A stretch of DNA of 64,000 nucleotides from JABDJX01 sp039942715 (GCA_039942715.1 JBDVBY010000004.1:124001-188000), one strand, 5' to 3'. Positions 27,288-35,935 are shown, counted from the stretch's first letter. Numbers and translations are program-made. Notes: generated by a model not told the origin, from the sequence alone.

Positions 27288-27304
27288 TTTAGAATAATTC
27301 TAAA
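27288..27304. promoter_or_regulatory. Irr-type iron control element before dps
   Basis: TTTAGAATAATTCTAAA is a perfect 7-3-7 inverted repeat matching the ICE/Irr box known in Rhizobiales and Rhodobacterales. It lies 69 bp before the dps ATG, just after urtE. Irr usually represses iron-storage genes when iron (haem) is short, which suits Dps. Motif seen; the regulator is inferred. Confidence 0.75.
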
Positions 27305-27373
27305 AAGTCCTTGTCATCCGCGCGCCAGTCCCTAACTTTGATGTAAGACGCACGTCAATCCAAGGAGCTAGAT

Positions 27374-27844
27374 ATGACCCAAGCCGCTGTTGCGCTGTCA
27401 AACGACGCGCGCACCGTCATCGCAGACGCATTAAATCAAGCTGTGGCTGAGACCGCAGTGACGACCATGCTCGCGCAGAACTTCCACTGGAACGTGACTG
27501 GCATGGCCTTTGGCCCGCTGCATGACCTGTTCCAAAAAATCTACGAAGATCACTTTATCGGCCAAGATGATCTGGCCGAACGCATCAAGGCGCTTGAGGC
27601 CCATGCTGAGGGCACTTTGGCTGGTATGCTCAACCGCTCAAAGGTTGGTGAACATGACGGGCACGCCTCAGACAAAGAGATGATCAAGGCGATGCAAGTG
27701 GCGCAGGAAACCCTTGCAAAAACGCTTGCTCAAGCCGGGGCGATTGCTGCCGAACATGGTGATACCCTGACCGAGGATCTGTGCATCGCGCGCGGCCAAA
27801 CGCATGAGAAATTCGCGTGGTTTCTCCGCTCACATTTGGGTTAG
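27374..27844 (+). CDS. dps: Dps-family DNA-binding ferritin-like protein
   Basis: Dodecameric iron-storage protein that oxidises Fe(II) with peroxide and shields DNA. 156 residues; ferroxidase residues visible are His38, His50, Asp65 and Glu69. The position four after His50, usually Asp (Asp67 of E. coli Dps) or Glu, is Gln54 here (HDLFQKIYEDHF). AAGGAG precedes the ATG. Convergent with the DUF1289 gene, 16 nt apart. Confidence 0.92.
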   Translation: MTQAAVALSNDARTVIADALNQAVAETAVTTMLAQNFHWNVTGMAFGPLHDLFQKIYEDHFIGQDDLAERIKALEAHAEGTLAGMLNRSKVGEHDGHASDKEMIKAMQVAQETLAKTLAQAGAIAAEHGDTLTEDLCIARGQTHEKFAWFLRSHLG

Positions 27845-27860
27845 CGAGAACGCAATAGGG

Positions 27861-28118
27861 TCAAGCCACATCGCGCACAACAGCGACTGGCTTGGCCTTC
27901 TTTTTAAGGCATTTGCGCAAGTATTTTGGCGCCCAATGGGAATACCCGCCAAGCCTTGATTGCTGTCCCACCAGCATTTCGACAAAGCCTTTGCGATGCT
28001 TATTCTTCTTGAGGCTCTTAAAAAGCGACTTTTGCGCCTTCGTCATCGAACAGCCCAAGCAATGGCCATCGCGCTTGAACTTGCACACATCAATACAGGG
28101 GCTGGGTGTTTTAGGCAT
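27861..28118 (-). CDS. DUF1289 cysteine-rich small protein
   Basis: 85 residues from ATG 28118 (MPKTPSPCID), with CAGGAAAG upstream. Four cysteines at 8, 12, 20 and 23 (CIDVC...CLGC) are the DUF1289 signature and suggest binding of zinc or an iron-sulfur cluster. The C-terminus is very basic (KKKAKP). The function of the family is not known. An iron-box-like repeat (28156-28172) lies upstream, shared with the divergent iron permease gene. Confidence 0.85.
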   Translation of the reverse strand: MPKTPSPCIDVCKFKRDGHCLGCSMTKAQKSLFKSLKKNKHRKGFVEMLVGQQSRLGGYSHWAPKYLRKCLKKKAKPVAVVRDVA

Positions 28119-28155
28119 ATCGCTTTCCTGATGTAACCGATCCCAATAGTCAATT

Positions 28156-28172
28156 CCGACAAAAACAATCAG
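28156..28172. promoter_or_regulatory. Iron-box-like inverted repeat between DUF1289 and the iron permease
   Basis: CCGACAAAAACAATCAG has half-sites CCGAC and ATCAG (5-7-5), the same geometry and half-site pattern (CYGAY-N7-RTCRG) as the two repeats upstream of the ferric-binding protein. It lies 72 bp before the permease ATG and 38 bp before the DUF1289 ATG. It resembles the TGA-N9-TCA iron operators of Alphaproteobacteria; regulator (RirA- or IscR-like) inferred. Confidence 0.5.
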
Positions 28173-28243
28173 GACTATAAATGGCGAGAGTTCCGCGCTA
28201 AACAAGGCGTCGAAAGTTTAACAGGCGATCAGGCACACATTCA

Positions 28244-29875
28244 ATGGACAGGCACATCATCACCGGCGTTGCGCTTTTGGTGGCGGCCATCTGCCTGCTG
28301 CCGTTGATCGGCGTCATTGCTGCAGCCGCCTTCGGCACCTTTGAAACGCTCGCCCAACTCGCCCAAACAGTGCTGTGGCGCTATACGTGGACAACCATTG
28401 TATTGGTAATACTCGTGGCCTTTGGCAGCATGGTGATTGGCGTCACGACAGCCTGGCTTGTCACCACATCAGAGTTCCGCGGGCGGCGCTGGCTAGAGGT
28501 TGCGCTGGTCATCCCGCTGGCCTTTCCCGCCTATGTGCTGGCCTACGCATACACAGACGTTCTTGATCACCCCGGCATCGTGCAAGCCACCCTGCGCGCG
28601 TTGATGGGATGGGGCCCGCGCGACTATTGGTTCCCTGAAATCCGCTCCCTTGGCGGCGCGGCTTTGATGCTGACGCTGGTGCTTTACCCATACGTTTACC
28701 TCCTGACACGGGCCGCGTTTCGCATGCAGGCCGCTGCCCCTTTTTATGCCGCACGCTCCCTCGGTTCATCACCAATGCGGGCATTCATGCGTGTGGCTCT
28801 CCCCATGGCGCGCCCCGCCATCGCAGCAGGCGTCTTGCTGGTCGTCATGGAAACCATCGCTGATTTCGGCACCGTCGCGCATTTCAGCGTGCAAACCTTT
28901 GCCACCGGCATTTACACAAGCTGGTTCGGGCTGGCAGATCGCGCCGCAGCGGCCCAGCTCGCCCTTGGTCTTTTGGCCTTTGCACTGTTGATCGCAGGAC
29001 TTGAGTATTTGAACCGAGGTGGTGCGACTTATGCAAACAAGGGCAATCAAGAGCCGTTCGTGCGCTTCCAACTCACTGGTGGCAAAGCAATTGTTGCGCA
29101 GCTGGTTTGCATGCTTCCCGTTCTCCTTGGCGTGATTATTCCAACAATCACCCTGATCCTGATGGGACTGCGTTCGGAGCAAGATATCTTCAGCCCACGC
29201 TACATGCTGTTTATCAAAAACTCTCTAACGCTTGCGGGCATCGCAGCTTTGCTCACGGTCGCAGCTGCCATCCTGCTTGGTACATTTAACCGCATCACCG
29301 CCAGCCGCACATCTTTGGCGTCTCTCTTTGTGGGAAGGCTTGGTTATGCAGTGCCGGGTGGTGTCATCGCCGTCGGGCTCTTGGTGCCGTTTGCCAATTT
29401 CGATAACTTTCTGGATGCCAGAATGGAGGCTTGGTTCGGTATCTCAACTGGCCTTCTGATCTCGGGCTCAATTTGGCTACTGATCGCCGCCTATATGATC
29501 CGCTTTCTCGCTGCCGCTATCGGCGCATATGACAGCGGCCTCTCTACGGTAACGCCCAATATTGATGCCGCCGCGCGCGTTTTGGGGCGCTCTTCCTGGG
29601 GAACGGTCAAGTCCATCCACCTCCCCGTCTTGCGCCCCAGTATTCTGACCGCCCTTTTGATCGTCTTCGTCGACACCATCAAAGAGCTTCCCGCCACCCT
29701 TATTCTGCGCCCCTTCAACTATGACACACTTGCGGTTCAGGCGTTTCGACTGGCCTCTGATGAACGTCTTGAAGGGGCCGCCGTGCCAAGCCTGATCATT
29801 GCAAGTATTGGGTTGGTTCCAGTGATCTTGCTGTGTGCTCGGATGGGCGATTGGCGCAAAACGCGCTTGCAATAG
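28244..29875 (+). CDS. Ferric iron ABC transporter permease (FbpB/SfuB type, fused)
   Basis: Inner-membrane permease of the ferric-siderophore-independent iron import family, with two permease domains fused in 543 residues. About twelve membrane segments; each half has an EAA-like loop, first near AARSLGSSPMRAFMRVALP and later near ARVLGRSSWGTVKSIHLP. It should work with the binding protein at 29931-30944. The cognate ATPase (FbpC) is not in the window, unusual since these genes are normally together. Confidence 0.9.
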   Translation: MDRHIITGVALLVAAICLLPLIGVIAAAAFGTFETLAQLAQTVLWRYTWTTIVLVILVAFGSMVIGVTTAWLVTTSEFRGRRWLEVALVIPLAFPAYVLAYAYTDVLDHPGIVQATLRALMGWGPRDYWFPEIRSLGGAALMLTLVLYPYVYLLTRAAFRMQAAAPFYAARSLGSSPMRAFMRVALPMARPAIAAGVLLVVMETIADFGTVAHFSVQTFATGIYTSWFGLADRAAAAQLALGLLAFALLIAGLEYLNRGGATYANKGNQEPFVRFQLTGGKAIVAQLVCMLPVLLGVIIPTITLILMGLRSEQDIFSPRYMLFIKNSLTLAGIAALLTVAAAILLGTFNRITASRTSLASLFVGRLGYAVPGGVIAVGLLVPFANFDNFLDARMEAWFGISTGLLISGSIWLLIAAYMIRFLAAAIGAYDSGLSTVTPNIDAAARVLGRSSWGTVKSIHLPVLRPSILTALLIVFVDTIKELPATLILRPFNYDTLAVQAFRLASDERLEGAAVPSLIIASIGLVPVILLCARMGDWRKTRLQ

Positions 29876-29878
29876 AAG

Positions 29879-29903
29879 AGGGCGCGTCGGGGGAACGCGC
29901 CCT
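29879..29903. terminator. Hairpin between convergent iron-transport genes
   Basis: AGGGCGCGT and ACGCGCCCT pair perfectly over 9 bp around a 7-base loop, starting 4 bases after the permease stop. No T-run follows on either strand, so it may act as a bidirectional or RNA-stabilising hairpin. Confidence 0.6.
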
Positions 29904-29930
29904 ACTGGCTTGGCAACTGTGAGCGTGGGG

Positions 29931-30944
29931 TTATTGCCAGCCAGCTTCGCCAAGTATTTTCTGTGCCACGCCGATGTTATCGGCAATATCAGACAGCTCA
30001 ATCGCGTCAGGTCGGAAGATGCCCAAAGCTGCGACCGAAGGTGCAAGACCAATGCCCGGCACGGCAGGGTATTCATCATTCCCGGCTGAGAAATATTGCT
30101 GCGCCTGTTCAGACGCGAGGTATTCAAGAAACTTGACCGCGTTGTCCTTGTTTGGCGCATTCACCGCAACGCCGCCGCCCGAGATGTTCATATGCGCGCC
30201 AAAGTCATCTTGGTTCGGAAACACCCATCCGATCTTATCGAGGCTATCTGAAAGGCCCGAAACATCGGTGCGGATCGCACGCGCAAAGTAATAGGTGTTG
30301 GACATCGACACATCGCATTCGCCCGACACAATCCCGCGTAACTGATCCGTATCACCGCCCTGAGGATTGCGGGCAAAGTTGCCAACAACCGCTTTGGCCC
30401 AGTCAGCCGTTGCCTCCTCACCAAGGTGAGCGACCAAGGCAGCCGTGATGTTTTGCGTATAAACGTTCGACGAACTGCGAATGCAGACCTTGCCCGCATA
30501 CTCGGGCATGGCCAAGTCCTGATAGGTTGCGGGTGGGTTCGTCACTGTTTCTTTGTTGTAAAACAGGATGCGCGCGCGTTGCGAGAAAGCGAACCACTGG
30601 TTGTCATCGTCTTGCAAATACGCGGGAATTTTCGCCTCCAACACATCGCTGTCTATGGCCTGCAACAAGCCCATCTCTTTGGCCCGGCTGATGCGCACGG
30701 TGTCGACCGTCAAAAACACATCAACAGGCGAATTCGCCCCCTCCGCCGCCATCCTCGCGATCAACTCGTCTGCCTTACCTTCAATGCGGTTGATCGTAAT
30801 GCCAGTGGCTTCTGTGAAGTCCGAATAAAGCCGCTCGTCCGTGTCGTAATGGCGCGAGGAATAGAGATTTACTTCACCCTCTGCCAAGGCTGGCAAAGCT
30901 GTAGTTACGATCAAGGCGGCAAGCAACGATGACTTGATATGCAT
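29931..30944 (-). CDS. Ferric iron ABC transporter substrate-binding protein (FbpA/FutA type)
   Basis: Periplasmic Fe(III)-binding protein of 337 residues. Signal peptide about 1-21 (ends ALPALA), mature start EGEVNLYSSRHYDTD. The adjacent tyrosine pair in SNTYYFAR (about residue 215) is the iron-binding motif of the family; Tyr33, in RHYDTD, is another likely ligand. GGAG precedes the ATG. It is convergent with the permease gene and has two iron-box-like repeats in its promoter. Confidence 0.92.
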   Translation of the reverse strand: MHIKSSLLAALIVTTALPALAEGEVNLYSSRHYDTDERLYSDFTEATGITINRIEGKADELIARMAAEGANSPVDVFLTVDTVRISRAKEMGLLQAIDSDVLEAKIPAYLQDDDNQWFAFSQRARILFYNKETVTNPPATYQDLAMPEYAGKVCIRSSSNVYTQNITAALVAHLGEEATADWAKAVVGNFARNPQGGDTDQLRGIVSGECDVSMSNTYYFARAIRTDVSGLSDSLDKIGWVFPNQDDFGAHMNISGGGVAVNAPNKDNAVKFLEYLASEQAQQYFSAGNDEYPAVPGIGLAPSVAALGIFRPDAIELSDIADNIGVAQKILGEAGWQ

Positions 30945-30968
30945 GGGTTACTCCGGGTTTGCATAATC

Positions 30969-30985
30969 CTGATTAAATTAGTCAG
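30969..30985. promoter_or_regulatory. Iron-responsive operator of the ferric-binding protein gene, proximal
   Basis: CTGATTAAATTAGTCAG is an inverted repeat with TGA-N9-TCA at its heart, the form of the iron operator (IRO/Iron-Rhodo box) of Alphaproteobacteria. It ends 24 bp before the ATG at 30944. Half-sites CTGAT and GTCAG are shared with the repeats at 31017 and 28156. Confidence 0.65.
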
Positions 30986-31016
30986 TTACATGATTGGAGC
31001 CGCAAAGCAAGTCTTT

Positions 31017-31033
31017 CCGACAAAAATAGTCGG
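31017..31033. promoter_or_regulatory. Iron-box-like repeat, distal
   Basis: CCGACAAAAATAGTCGG is a perfect 5-7-5 inverted repeat, centred 48 bp from the proximal box, on the same helical geometry. Together they suggest two dimers of one iron regulator at this promoter. Confidence 0.6.
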
Positions 31034-31047
31034 ATATAATCGAAACA

Positions 31048-31086
31048 CGAAAAAGGCCGGCCTTCGCAAAAAGACCGGCCCTCTTT
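31048..31086 (-). terminator. Rho-independent terminator after the leftward catabolic operon
   Basis: On the minus strand, GGGCCGGTC and a downstream GGCCGGCC arm pair through GGCCGG/CCGGCC (31055-31060 with 31075-31080) and are followed by CTTTTTC. It lies 18-56 bp after the stop of the Gfo/Idh/MocA gene at 31104. Confidence 0.8.
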
Positions 31087-31103
31087 GATGACATACGCTT
31101 TGC

Positions 31104-32261
31104 TTAGTGGTCCAGCTTCACCCAAGCAGCATTGCGCGCCGATGATTTCACACAGGCCGAGACAAACTGAACGCCCTTTAGCCCATCTTGCACGGTCGGA
31201 TAGACAACTCCATCAGGCGCCGTTGATCCACTTCGCGCCGCAATGATCGCCTCTGCCGCTTCGGTGTAAATGTTGGCAAAGCCCTCCAGATACCCTTCCG
31301 GATGGCCCGGAGGAATGCGCGAAACACGCCCCGCTGCATCTCCAGCCCCAGCGCCATTTCGAGTGATCAATTGCTTTGGCTCGCCAAACGGTGTGTGCCA
31401 CAGATAGTTCGGATCCTCTTGCGCCCATTCAAGGCCGCCCTTCTCACCATAAACCCGGATTTTCACCGCGTTCTCATTGCCCGGCGCCACCTGCGACGAC
31501 CACAGCATCCCGCGCGCACCGCCCTCAAATCGCAGCAACACATGCGCGTTGTCATCGACTTGGCGACCAGGAACAAAGGCCTGAATGTCAGCCGCCAAAG
31601 TTTCCACCTCAAGGCCGGTGACAAAGCAAGCAAGGTTGAAAGCGTGCGTGCCAATATCCCCCGTACATCCACCGGCGCCCGAGCGCGCCGGGTCGGTGCG
31701 CCAGTTGGCTTGTTTGAAATCCTGCTCGATTGTGAGCCAGTCCTGCGGGTACTCCACCTGCACAACGCGGATTTTGCCCAACCGACCCGATGCGATCATC
31801 TCGCGCGCTTGGCGCACCATCGGATAGCCGGTGTAATTGTGGGTCAGAACAAACAGCGCATCGCTGTCTTCTGCCGCCTTCACGAGCTTTTTGGCATCCG
31901 CCAAGGTAGACGTCAGAGGCTTGTCGCAAATCACGTGAATGCCACGTTTTAGAAACTCGCGCGCGGCCTGATAGTGTACGTGATTGGGCGTCACGATACT
32001 CACCGCTTCGATTCCATCCTTACGACGCGCTTCACGCTGCGCCATCTGTTTGAAATCGTCATAGATGCGCGGCAGCCCAAGAGCTTCGCCGCTTTCCTGC
32101 GATTTCTCAGGCGTCGAACTCAACGCCCCTGCGACCAACTCAAAGCGATCATCAATGCGCGCGGCTATCCGGTGAACGCCGCCGATAAAGGCATCGTTAC
32201 CGCCGCCGACCATGCCCAAACGAATGCGCCGACCAAGGGCCTCGTTACGTCCGGTCACCAT
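31104..32261 (-). CDS. Gfo/Idh/MocA-family oxidoreductase, first copy
   Basis: NAD(P)-dependent sugar or polyol dehydrogenase, 385 residues. N-terminal Rossmann motif GMVGGGNDAFIGG (about 16-28), the active-site lysine in CDKPLTST (about 115), and the GDIGTHAFNL helix of the C-terminal domain with the usual His. Start overlaps the preceding TIM-barrel gene (ATGA), so both probably act in sequence. Substrate unknown; enzymes of this subgroup oxidise inositols, glucosides and similar hydroxyl groups. Confidence 0.88.
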   Translation of the reverse strand: MVTGRNEALGRRIRLGMVGGGNDAFIGGVHRIAARIDDRFELVAGALSSTPEKSQESGEALGLPRIYDDFKQMAQREARRKDGIEAVSIVTPNHVHYQAAREFLKRGIHVICDKPLTSTLADAKKLVKAAEDSDALFVLTHNYTGYPMVRQAREMIASGRLGKIRVVQVEYPQDWLTIEQDFKQANWRTDPARSGAGGCTGDIGTHAFNLACFVTGLEVETLAADIQAFVPGRQVDDNAHVLLRFEGGARGMLWSSQVAPGNENAVKIRVYGEKGGLEWAQEDPNYLWHTPFGEPKQLITRNGAGAGDAAGRVSRIPPGHPEGYLEGFANIYTEAAEAIIAARSGSTAPDGVVYPTVQDGLKGVQFVSACVKSSARNAAWVKLDH

Positions 32262-33316
32262 CAGTCGATCCCCATCATTTTACGGTTTGCAGCCTCGTCA
32301 GTGCCACCATCGGCAAAGTCATCAAAGGCCCGCTCGGTCACTCGGATGATGTGATCTTTGACAAACTGCGCGCCTTCACGCGCGCCATCTTCCGGGTGCT
32401 TCAAGCAGCATTCCCACTCGACAGTGGCCCAGCCATCAAAATCCATCGCCGCCATTTTCGAGAAGATCGCACTAAAGTCGATTTGACCATCGCCAAGCGA
32501 ACGGAACCGCCCCGCACGATCCACCCACGGCTGATAGCCAGAATAAACACCCTGACGCCCGGTCGGATTAAACTCAGCATCTTTAACGTGGAACATCTTG
32601 ATCCGGTCTTTATAGATATCGAGATTGTCGAGATAATCCAAACACTGAAGCAGATAGTGCGACGGATCATAGAGCATGTTGCAGCGGGTGTGATTGTCGA
32701 CGCGCTCAAGGAACATCTCAAACGTGATCCCGTCGTGCAGATCTTCGCCTGGATGAATTTCATAGCAAACGTCTACACCATGCTCATCGGCATGATCCAA
32801 AAGTGGCCGCCAGCGCTTTGCCAATTCATCAAACGCGGTTTCAATCAACCCGGCAGGGCGCTGTGGCCAAGGATAAACGTACGGCCAGGCAAGCGCGCCG
32901 GAAAATGTCACGTGCTCGGTGATCCCAAGGTTCGCCGTGGCGGTGATTGCCATTTTGACCTGATCGACCGCCCACTCCTGACGCGCCTTTGGGTTGCCGT
33001 GCACGCTAGGGTGGGCAAACCCGTCAAAGCCAGCGTCGTAAGCGGGATGCACCGCGACAAGCTGACCTTGCAGGTGCGTTGACAGATCGGTGACTTCGAT
33101 CCCGTTAGCGGCCGCCTGCCCTTTGAATTCGTCGCAATAGGTCTTGCTCTCGGCTGCCTTGGCCAAATCAAACAAGCGTCCATCCCAGCTTGGAACCTGC
33201 ACCCCCTTATAGCCGCAATCAGCGGCCCATTTCGTGATGCTATCCCATGAATTAAACGGCGCTTCGTCTCCTGCGAACTGCGCCAGAAATAACGCCGGAC
33301 CTTTGATAGTTTTCAT
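32261..33316 (-). CDS. Sugar phosphate isomerase/epimerase-like TIM barrel, first copy
   Basis: AP-endonuclease-2-type TIM barrel of 351 residues. Candidate metal ligands sit in YEIHPGED, YDPSHY, HVKDAEF and VEWECC, the Glu-Asp-His-Glu pattern of IolE/IolI and xylose-isomerase-like enzymes. Proteins of this group next to Gfo/Idh/MocA enzymes isomerise, epimerise or cleave oxidised sugars. Stop overlaps the dehydrogenase start by 4 nt. Confidence 0.87.
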   Translation of the reverse strand: MKTIKGPALFLAQFAGDEAPFNSWDSITKWAADCGYKGVQVPSWDGRLFDLAKAAESKTYCDEFKGQAAANGIEVTDLSTHLQGQLVAVHPAYDAGFDGFAHPSVHGNPKARQEWAVDQVKMAITATANLGITEHVTFSGALAWPYVYPWPQRPAGLIETAFDELAKRWRPLLDHADEHGVDVCYEIHPGEDLHDGITFEMFLERVDNHTRCNMLYDPSHYLLQCLDYLDNLDIYKDRIKMFHVKDAEFNPTGRQGVYSGYQPWVDRAGRFRSLGDGQIDFSAIFSKMAAMDFDGWATVEWECCLKHPEDGAREGAQFVKDHIIRVTERAFDDFADGGTDEAANRKMMGID

Positions 33317-33378
33317 AATCTTCTCCCTGTTACCGCCATTTCAGCGGTCAATTTTCTATGTTGTTGAATGGTAAGGCT

Positions 33379-34992
33379 CTAAAGCTCTGCCAGCCCTTCA
33401 AACACCAAGGCTACTGCCTCGGCACCCGGATCATTGTTGTCTTTGAGGTTTTCGGACGGAACATAGGCCGCGCGCCCGGCCTTGGCGTTGTGGATGTCCG
33501 CCGTACTGTTAGCGCCTTCGCGCGCAGCGAGCGCCGCCGCCTGCAAACCGCCGCCTAAGGATTTTAGTGCAGGCGCAAGGGCGTCGATCATCGTGCGGTC
33601 GCCAACCTGCGCACCGCCGACTTCGCTGATCCGAGCCAAGCCTTGGCCAAGCGCGTCCTTGATTGAAACGCCATTGCTACAGGCATCGCCAGCAGCATTG
33701 AAATAGATCGCTAGTATCACACCCGAACTGCCGCCCATGGTTTGGCCAAGCTCGTTGCCAAGTGCGCGCAAAAGCTGCGGAGTGTCAGCAAGTGGCAATT
33801 GATCCAACCGGCTTTGCAAGGTACGTGCTGCGCCTGCCAAAGTGCTACCGGTATCGCCATCGCCGGACTTTGCATCAAGCGCATTTAGCTTAGCTTCAGC
33901 GTCAATCAAAACGTCAGCAACCCGCAACAGCATCGCTTGTACCGCCTCATCGCTTGAGGCCACCATTTCTGGCATGGCCAACCCATCAGGCATCGCGGTA
34001 ACAACCGGATTGGATATGGGCTGCATCGTAGGCCATGCTGGCATCGGCACAGGCGTGGTCAAGGCGTTTAGCTCTGCGTCAGTTGCGGGCATAACCGAAA
34101 CCGAAAAGCCATGCATATCTAGCGCTGTCATCATCGGTGCGGGCCCAATGATGTGCGTGGCGACCCCGGCTTGCGCCAACCCATGACACAGCACCGACAT
34201 TTCAAGCGGGGTGGTCGATCCAAGGTTATTGACCAACGCAACACAAGATCCACTCCCAACATGCGGGCGCAGTTTTTCAAGCACTTGCTCCATCGCATCA
34301 GAGGCACCTGCAAAATCAACCTGCTCCACCCCTGGCTCGCCATGAATACCTAGACCCAACTCCGCTTTTCCAGCCGGAATGCGGTCTTCTTTCGGGGATC
34401 CAGGTACGGTGCAGGTATCAAGGCTTTTGCCGATCGAGGCTGTCTTGGCGATCACGGCACGCGCAGCGGCCGCGACCTCTTGCAAAGACGCGCCATTTTC
34501 CGCCAAAGCTCCAGCGATTTTATGAACAAAAAGCGTACCTGCGACACCGCGCGGCTGTGGCAAATCAGGCAGCGCCACGTCATCATCAACGACGACCATC
34601 TCCACGGCATGACCAAGGGCGCGCGCACGTTCGGCGGCAAGCCCAAAGTTCAGGCGATCTCCGGTATAGTTCTTGACGATCAAAATGCAGCCGGCATCAC
34701 CGGTAACCGCCAAAATGCCAGCCAAAACCGCATCGACAGAAGGAGAAGCAAATACCTCGCCACAAACAGCAGCCGTTAACATACCGGGCCCGACGAAACC
34801 CGCGTGCGCAGGCTCATGACCCGATCCACCACCGGAAATAAGCGCCACCTTTGAGCGGTCCCAGTCAGCGCGATGCACCACTTTGATATGCGGATACCCG
34901 TCTAGCCGGGCAAGCGCGCCACCAGAACAGGCAAGCAGCCCGTCAATCGCTTCGCGGACAAGATCCTCTTTCGCGTTTAAAAATTGAGCCAT
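33379..34992 (-). CDS. Dihydroxyacetone kinase-family protein, DhaK-DhaL fusion, first copy
   Basis: ATP-dependent kinase of 537 residues. DhaK domain about 1-325 with GGGSGHEPAHAGFVG near 53 and the substrate-binding His in GLGIHGEPG (about 215); DhaL domain about 355-537 with LDAKSGDGDTGST, supplying the three Mg-binding aspartates. The GDGDT form is that of Citrobacter-type ATP-dependent dihydroxyacetone kinases. In this locus it may phosphorylate dihydroxyacetone or a C4 ketose made by the pathway. Confidence 0.92.
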   Translation of the reverse strand: MAQFLNAKEDLVREAIDGLLACSGGALARLDGYPHIKVVHRADWDRSKVALISGGGSGHEPAHAGFVGPGMLTAAVCGEVFASPSVDAVLAGILAVTGDAGCILIVKNYTGDRLNFGLAAERARALGHAVEMVVVDDDVALPDLPQPRGVAGTLFVHKIAGALAENGASLQEVAAAARAVIAKTASIGKSLDTCTVPGSPKEDRIPAGKAELGLGIHGEPGVEQVDFAGASDAMEQVLEKLRPHVGSGSCVALVNNLGSTTPLEMSVLCHGLAQAGVATHIIGPAPMMTALDMHGFSVSVMPATDAELNALTTPVPMPAWPTMQPISNPVVTAMPDGLAMPEMVASSDEAVQAMLLRVADVLIDAEAKLNALDAKSGDGDTGSTLAGAARTLQSRLDQLPLADTPQLLRALGNELGQTMGGSSGVILAIYFNAAGDACSNGVSIKDALGQGLARISEVGGAQVGDRTMIDALAPALKSLGGGLQAAALAAREGANSTADIHNAKAGRAAYVPSENLKDNNDPGAEAVALVFEGLAEL

Positions 34993-35184
34993 GCGTTTGA
35001 GTCCCCTTCACGTGCTTTTCGCGCATCAAGTACGTGGTCGCCGCGCCTTTTCACGCAGCTTCACGCGTATTCGCGCCGATCTAAAACTTTAGTGGCGCGA
35101 ACCGCTCTTTCGCGGGATTTTTTAATGCATGCGGCACTGTTATGGAACGCTAATTGAGCCCCGCGCTTTAAGTCAAGTTGTTCC

Positions 35185-35200
35185 TGAGGTGCGCACATCA
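35185..35200. promoter_or_regulatory. Palindromic operator candidate upstream of the first DhaKL gene
   Basis: TGAGGTGCGCACATCA, half-sites TGAgGTGC and GCACaTCA (7 of 8 bp). The same 16-bp form occurs at 36854 in the divergent promoter of the same locus. It overlaps the SDR stop codon and lies 193 bp upstream of the DhaKL ATG, in the 205-bp gap that holds no gene. Confidence 0.5.
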
Positions 35201-35935
35201 ATAGGTTGCGCGCCCCCCTGACAAATCGAAAACACCGCCTGTTGTGAAGCTATTTTCCTTGGAAGCGAGCCAAGCAATCATCGCCGCCGCCTCGCCTACC
35301 TCAAGAAACCGATTGCGCGGAATTTTCGACAGCATGTAATCAATATGCTCTTGGCTCATCTGATCAAAAATCCGCGTGCGCGCGGCAGCAGGCGTTACGC
35401 AATTCACTGCAATATCCGTATCCGCCAGCTCTTTGCCCAGCGATTTGGTCAATCCGATCACACCCGCTTTTGACGCTGAATAAGCCGAAGCATTTGGATT
35501 GCCTTCCTTGCCCGCAATGGAGGCAATGTTGACGATGCGGCCATACCCTTGCGTTTTCATCGACGGCACAACGGCCTTATTGACATGAAAAGTGCCGAGC
35601 AGGTTGATCGCAACGATACTGGCGAATTCATCAACCGGATAGTATTCAACAGTGGCATTACGTCCGGCGACACCGGCGGAATTCACCACAATATCAATGC
35701 GCCCAGCGGCTTGCAGCGTGGCGTCACGCGCCTTACCAACATTCTCCCAATCCGCGATATCAACGGAAAAGGCCAAACTGTCGCCGCCTATTTCGGACGC
35801 CGCCTTTTGCGCAAGTTCTGCGTCATTGTCCCAAATGACAATGCGTGCACCACCTTTGCGAAGTTCTTCGCACACTGCGTAGCCAATCCCTTGCGCACCG
35901 CCGGTAACAATAGCGACCTGTCCTGAAAAATCCAT
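35198..35935 (-). CDS. Short-chain dehydrogenase/reductase
   Basis: NAD(P)-dependent SDR of 245 residues from ATG 35935 (MDFSGQVAIVTGGAQGIG), whose ATG overlaps the preceding stop (TAATG). Cofactor motif TGGAQGIG at 10-17, NSAGVAG near 88, catalytic Ser in IASIAG and the YSASK Tyr/Lys near 153. Closest in pattern to classical polyol/3-oxoacyl reductases. Probably interconverts a polyol and a ketose in this pathway; substrate unknown. Confidence 0.9.
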   Translation of the reverse strand: MDFSGQVAIVTGGAQGIGYAVCEELRKGGARIVIWDNDAELAQKAASEIGGDSLAFSVDIADWENVGKARDATLQAAGRIDIVVNSAGVAGRNATVEYYPVDEFASIVAINLLGTFHVNKAVVPSMKTQGYGRIVNIASIAGKEGNPNASAYSASKAGVIGLTKSLGKELADTDIAVNCVTPAAARTRIFDQMSQEHIDYMLSKIPRNRFLEVGEAAAMIAWLASKENSFTTGGVFDLSGGRATY

